Source: an uncultured bacterium
Lineage (GTDB): Bacteria > Planctomycetota > Phycisphaerae > Phycisphaerales > SM1A02
Assembly: GCA_903938205.1 (NCBI GenBank)
Contig: CAJACJ010000111.1
Coordinates: 1-8,629 of the forward strand
Direction: 5' to 3'
DNA length: 8,629 nt
In this document: positions 7,501 to 8,629 of the stretch, one piece after another
How positions within the stretch are numbered: the stretch's first letter is position 1
Layout of the letters: each line of letters opens with the position of its first letter
Translations under genes and position numbers: made by a program
Notes under the pieces: model-generated
What the model was told of the DNA's origin: nothing
Databases searched by the model: none
Seen by the model: the letters and a program-made list of their open reading frames with translations, nothing else

Positions 7501-8629
7501 GTCCAGCATTTGGAACCACGCCGGTGATTGTTGGAGCGTTGGTGAGATAGGTGAACGACGCAGTCGCTGTTCCACCCGCGGTGGTGACCGCAACAGTTTG
7601 TGGGCCTTCCGCGCCTGATGGAGTGACAGCAGTGATTGAAGTTCCACTGACCACAACAAAGCTTGTCGCTGGGACACCGCCAAAAGTCACGCTACTTGCG
7701 CCAGTCAAATTCGCACCGCTAATTGCGACATTTGTTCCACCCAACGTTGTTCCTGAATTTGGAGACAGGCTTGCGATGGTTGGTGCTGGAACAAAATAAG
7801 TGAATCCCCCTATCAACGTGGTCGTTCCGCCAACAGTTGTTACAACAACATTTTGCGAGCCAACCGTTCCCGCAGGTGTCACCGCGGTGAGGGATGTTCC
7901 CGCGCCATCCACTGCAACGCTTGTCGCTGCCGCGCCGCCAACAGTCACAGTGGCGCCCGTCAAATTTGTTCCTGTAATTGTGATAGGTGTTGCGCCGAGT
8001 GCGGAACCGGTTGAAGGCGTCACGCCAGCGATCGTTGGCTCAGCGACGTAGGTGAACGCGCCAGTGGATGTGTCAACACCACCAACAGTTGTCACAACAA
8101 CATCTTTCGCGCCCGCAGTACCGACTGGTGTGGCCGCGGTCAACGATGTTCCAGAACCATTCACAACCACGCTTGTCGCGGCCGCGCCGCCGACAGTCAC
8201 AGTGGCGCCGCTCAAATTTGTTCCCGTGATCGTGATCGCCGTGCCCGCGGCCAACGGTCCTGATGAAGGACTCACGCTAGCGATGGTTGGCGCAGCAACA
8301 TAGGTGAATGTGATTGCTTGCGATGTTGATCCACCAACAGTGGTGACAACGATCGTCTTTGCTCCCGCGGTTCCTGTTGGCGTTACCGCCGTAATAGAAG
8401 TTGCGCTTCCAACAACAACGCCCGTTGCCGTAACTCCGCCGATCGTCACGCTCGTTGCGCCCGTCAAATTTGTTCCTGTGATGGTGATCGCCGTGCCCGC
8501 GGTCAACGGTCCCGATGATGGACTGACGCTTGCGATGGTTGGCGCATCCACGTATGTGAACGCGCCAGTGGATGTGGCAACACCACCAACAGTTGTCACA
8601 ACAACATCTTTCGCGCCCGCCGTGCCGAC
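4541..8629 (-). CDS. Giant secreted TIG/fibronectin-III repeat protein with C-terminal dockerin-like module (5' end outside window)
   Basis: At least 1362 residues are visible. The frame is open to the right edge, reading VGTAGAKDVV in mid-repeat, so the true start, signal peptide and total length lie outside. The GTG at 8599 is an internal valine. In order, the protein has one partial and five full TIG/IPT immunoglobulin-like repeats, eight fibronectin type III-like repeats, a Gly/Ser/Asp-rich linker, a three-loop calcium-binding module with a dockerin type I-like pair, and a 43-residue acidic tail. There is no LPXTG-, PEP-CTERM- or membrane-type ending. Thr, Ser, Val, Ala and Gly dominate and only five cysteines are seen. 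Such architecture belongs to extracellular adhesin, matrix or substrate-binding proteins in Planctomycetes. Surface location is inferred because the signal peptide is not visible. No catalytic domain is seen in this part; one may precede it. It appears to head a four-gene minus-strand cluster. Confidence 0.9.
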   Translation of the reverse strand, partial: VGTAGAKDVVVTTVGGVATSTGAFTYVDAPTIASVSPSSGPLTAGTAITITGTNLTGATSVTIGGVTATGVVVGSATSITAVTPTGTAGAKTIVVTTVGGSTSQAITFTYVAAPTIASVSPSSGPLAAGTAITITGTNLSGATVTVGGAAATSVVVNGSGTSLTAATPVGTAGAKDVVVTTVGGVDTSTGAFTYVAEPTIAGVTPSTGSALGATPITITGTNLTGATVTVGGAAATSVAVDGAGTSLTAVTPAGTVGSQNVVVTTVGGTTTLIGGFTYFVPAPTIASLSPNSGTTLGGTNVAISGANLTGASSVTFGGVPATSFVVVSGTSITAVTPSGAEGPQTVAVTTAGGTATASFTYLTNAPTITGVVPNAGPFNGGTTITLTGTNFTDASRVTIGGIAATSFTVVNATTITAVTASGPDGLQSVAVTTPISTATKTSAFTYVIPAPVGVAASDGSSTSQVTVTWSTVAGAVTGYDIFRNGGSTKIGSSVGVATTYADTTAVAGTLYSYTVKATTATGVSVASASDNGWVKLSAPTGVVCATPAVTDGVYLSWNASVGATSYDIFRNGGATKIGSSVGAATTYVDTSATVGVNFTYTVRAVCALGSSDLSAGAIGWKAPAAPTGVAASDGTSSTQVTVTWGAATGATSYDIFRDGGATKIGSSVGTATTYTDTTALATTTHTYTVKTVTAAGSSVASAGDTGYVVLASALSVVATDGTSFAQVGLSWSSVPGATGYQIIRSDSLNALATTSGNAATSFSDTTATIGQIFTYSVVATATESKYNSAATVDSGHRAIESPTSVVATDSVWTNKILVSWNTVNGAIAYQVFRNGAATPIATLAGNSNTSFGDASTTVGTVYTYTVKAQGPDVFSLASLADTGVRAVAATMVEGVSATDGAYTDKVIVTWKASPGAIGYQVYRNGIAAPIGTVSASSLSYNDTGAIMGVSYTYSVKAFTIGVAQLSNDSAGLSVVSASDAGYRAPSAPLNVSATDGTLSDQVRVTWDQLTTVLGYKIYRDGVEVGSTPLDSITTFSDSSATVLKNYTYTVKAVTATGLSAVSAGDTGFRGLPPGPIGVAASDGVFSDKVQVTWTKLVGCTAYQIFRDGALVGTTTGYSSVTYNDTTAAVAVVYTYSVKGVVYGGLTQASAGNTGFRSASLTSGQGGPETGGSIGDTSNAKGGSDSVNASAGNAGNDLGADSTTTVAQSDDAAGDTNDNADLRTNAQIKCDALFLDVSQRMQLSDSFAREITPLLGVDDDLDGVMDMCQRNEGDINLDGAVNDSDLVDLMRAFETHDLIADLNHDGEFDGSDIALFLMALEDHAQEVSVNGESAIKVLPGEMDQVGAASFNDAGAGQSNTSDN
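4673..4861 (-). other. Calcium-binding module: TSP3-like loop plus dockerin type I-like EF-hand pair
   Basis: Three acidic loops follow each other within the giant protein. The first is DDDLDGVMDMCQ (4826-4861), which resembles a thrombospondin type 3 loop. Then come DINLDGAVNDSD and DLNHDGEFDGSD, each with D/N at loop positions 1, 3, 5, 9 and 12 as in dockerin F-hands, each followed by a hydrophobic helix (LVDLMRAF and IALFLMAL). A cysteine in DMC and an earlier one (KCDALF) could form a disulfide. Dockerins bind cohesins in clostridial systems. In Planctomycetes this module commonly ends secreted proteins and its partner is usually unknown. Folding should depend on calcium. Confidence 0.8.
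4862..5155 (-). other. Low-complexity Gly/Ser/Asp linker and short helical stretch in giant protein
   Basis: About 65 residues rich in G, S, N, D, T and A (beginning SLTSGQGGPETGGS) join the last FN3 repeat to the calcium module. They are followed by a more ordered stretch containing KCDALFLDVSQRM and DSFAREITPLL. The composition suggests a flexible, probably extended spacer. No known domain was recognised in it. Confidence 0.6.
5156..7276 (-). repeat. Eight tandem fibronectin type III-like repeats
   Basis: Unit boundaries on the minus strand, in protein order, are 7276-7013, 7012-6752, 6751-6491, 6490-6224, 6223-5957, 5956-5666, 5665-5405 and 5404-5156, that is 83-97 residues each. Each unit carries ASDG...V.V.W near its start, then GA..Y.I.R.G, a T.Y.DTTA turn, YTYTVKA and S..SAGDTG at the end. 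This is the 'DG.Y.DKV.VTW...Y.V.R' FN3 type often seen in environmental bacteria. The first three units are closest to each other and share DIFR(N/D)GG and KIGSSVG, with equivalent points spaced 261 bases apart in the DNA. The second unit alone has two cysteines. The sixth is longest, with an insertion near its end. Confidence 0.85.
7277..8629 (-). repeat. Tandem TIG/IPT immunoglobulin-like repeats (one partial, five complete)
   Basis: Units on the minus strand, in protein order, are 8629-8540 (partial), 8539-8288, 8287-8036, 8035-7781, 7780-7532 and 7531-7277, with a period of 83-85 residues (249-255 bases). Each begins PTI..V.P..G, followed by GGT.ITITGTNLTGA, a VT(I/V)GG strand, the core S(L/I)TAVTP.G..G, then V.VTT.GG and a closing FTY. 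These are the hallmarks of TIG/IPT domains found in surface receptors and adhesins. Similarity is strongest among the units nearest the right edge and weakens toward the FN3 block. Confidence 0.88.

Noticed and set aside
7296..8303. Four consecutive plus-strand open frames of about 83 codons opposite the TIG repeats, resembling a tandem family of small genes
   Set aside because: Their regular 249-255-base spacing mirrors the TIG repeat period. Each stops and restarts at the complement of the conserved FTY codons (TAG-GTG). They are antisense shadows of the repeat gene.
4541..8599. GTG at 8599 as the start of the giant protein
   Set aside because: It falls within a conserved repeat strand (VVVTTVGG), the frame is open to the window edge, and no signal peptide follows it.
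7277..8629. The 250-base tandem DNA repeats as a CRISPR array or satellite
   Set aside because: The unit length, the degenerate copies and the single continuous open frame show protein-domain repeats, not CRISPR repeats and spacers.

Overview
The window looks like chromosomal DNA from a planctomycete-type bacterium (PVC group, possibly Phycisphaerae-like). This is inferred from gene content, not from a marker tree. The supporting content is a DUF1080 lipoprotein, a very large TIG/fibronectin-III surface protein ending in a planctomycete-style dockerin-like calcium module, a small zinc-ribbon membrane protein, a SecA whose helical wing/scaffold region is much longer than in E. coli, and few recognisable Shine-Dalgarno sites. 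Other PVC lineages remain possible.

Left part (1-2389, mostly + strand): the 3' half of secA enters from the left edge and ends in a SEC-C zinc motif. A complete tRNA-Lys(CUU) follows 43 bases later. A small minus-strand gene (1476-1757) encodes a zinc-ribbon protein with one C-terminal membrane segment. Diverging from it is a peroxiredoxin-like thioredoxin-family gene (1817-2389), which has the clearest ribosome binding site in the window.

Right part (2473-8629, all minus strand): four genes lie head to tail with gaps of 2, 42 and 8 bases and may form one operon. In transcription order they are a giant secreted repeat protein that is 5'-truncated by the right window edge, a four-helix DUF1648 membrane protein, a DUF1080 lipoprotein, and a class I SAM-dependent methyltransferase. 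The methyltransferase converges on the thioredoxin gene over an 84-base gap containing a 7-bp hairpin.

The giant protein dominates the window. Its visible 1362 residues hold five full TIG/IPT repeats plus one partial, then eight fibronectin type III-like repeats, a Gly/Ser/Asp-rich linker, a three-loop EF-hand-like (TSP3-like plus dockerin-like) module, and a short acidic tail with no recognisable sorting signal. Its repeats show graded and higher-order similarity at the DNA level, pointing to recent tandem duplication. I see no mobile element, CRISPR array, phage gene or obvious defence system. The giant repeat protein and the SecA insertion are the least ordinary parts.
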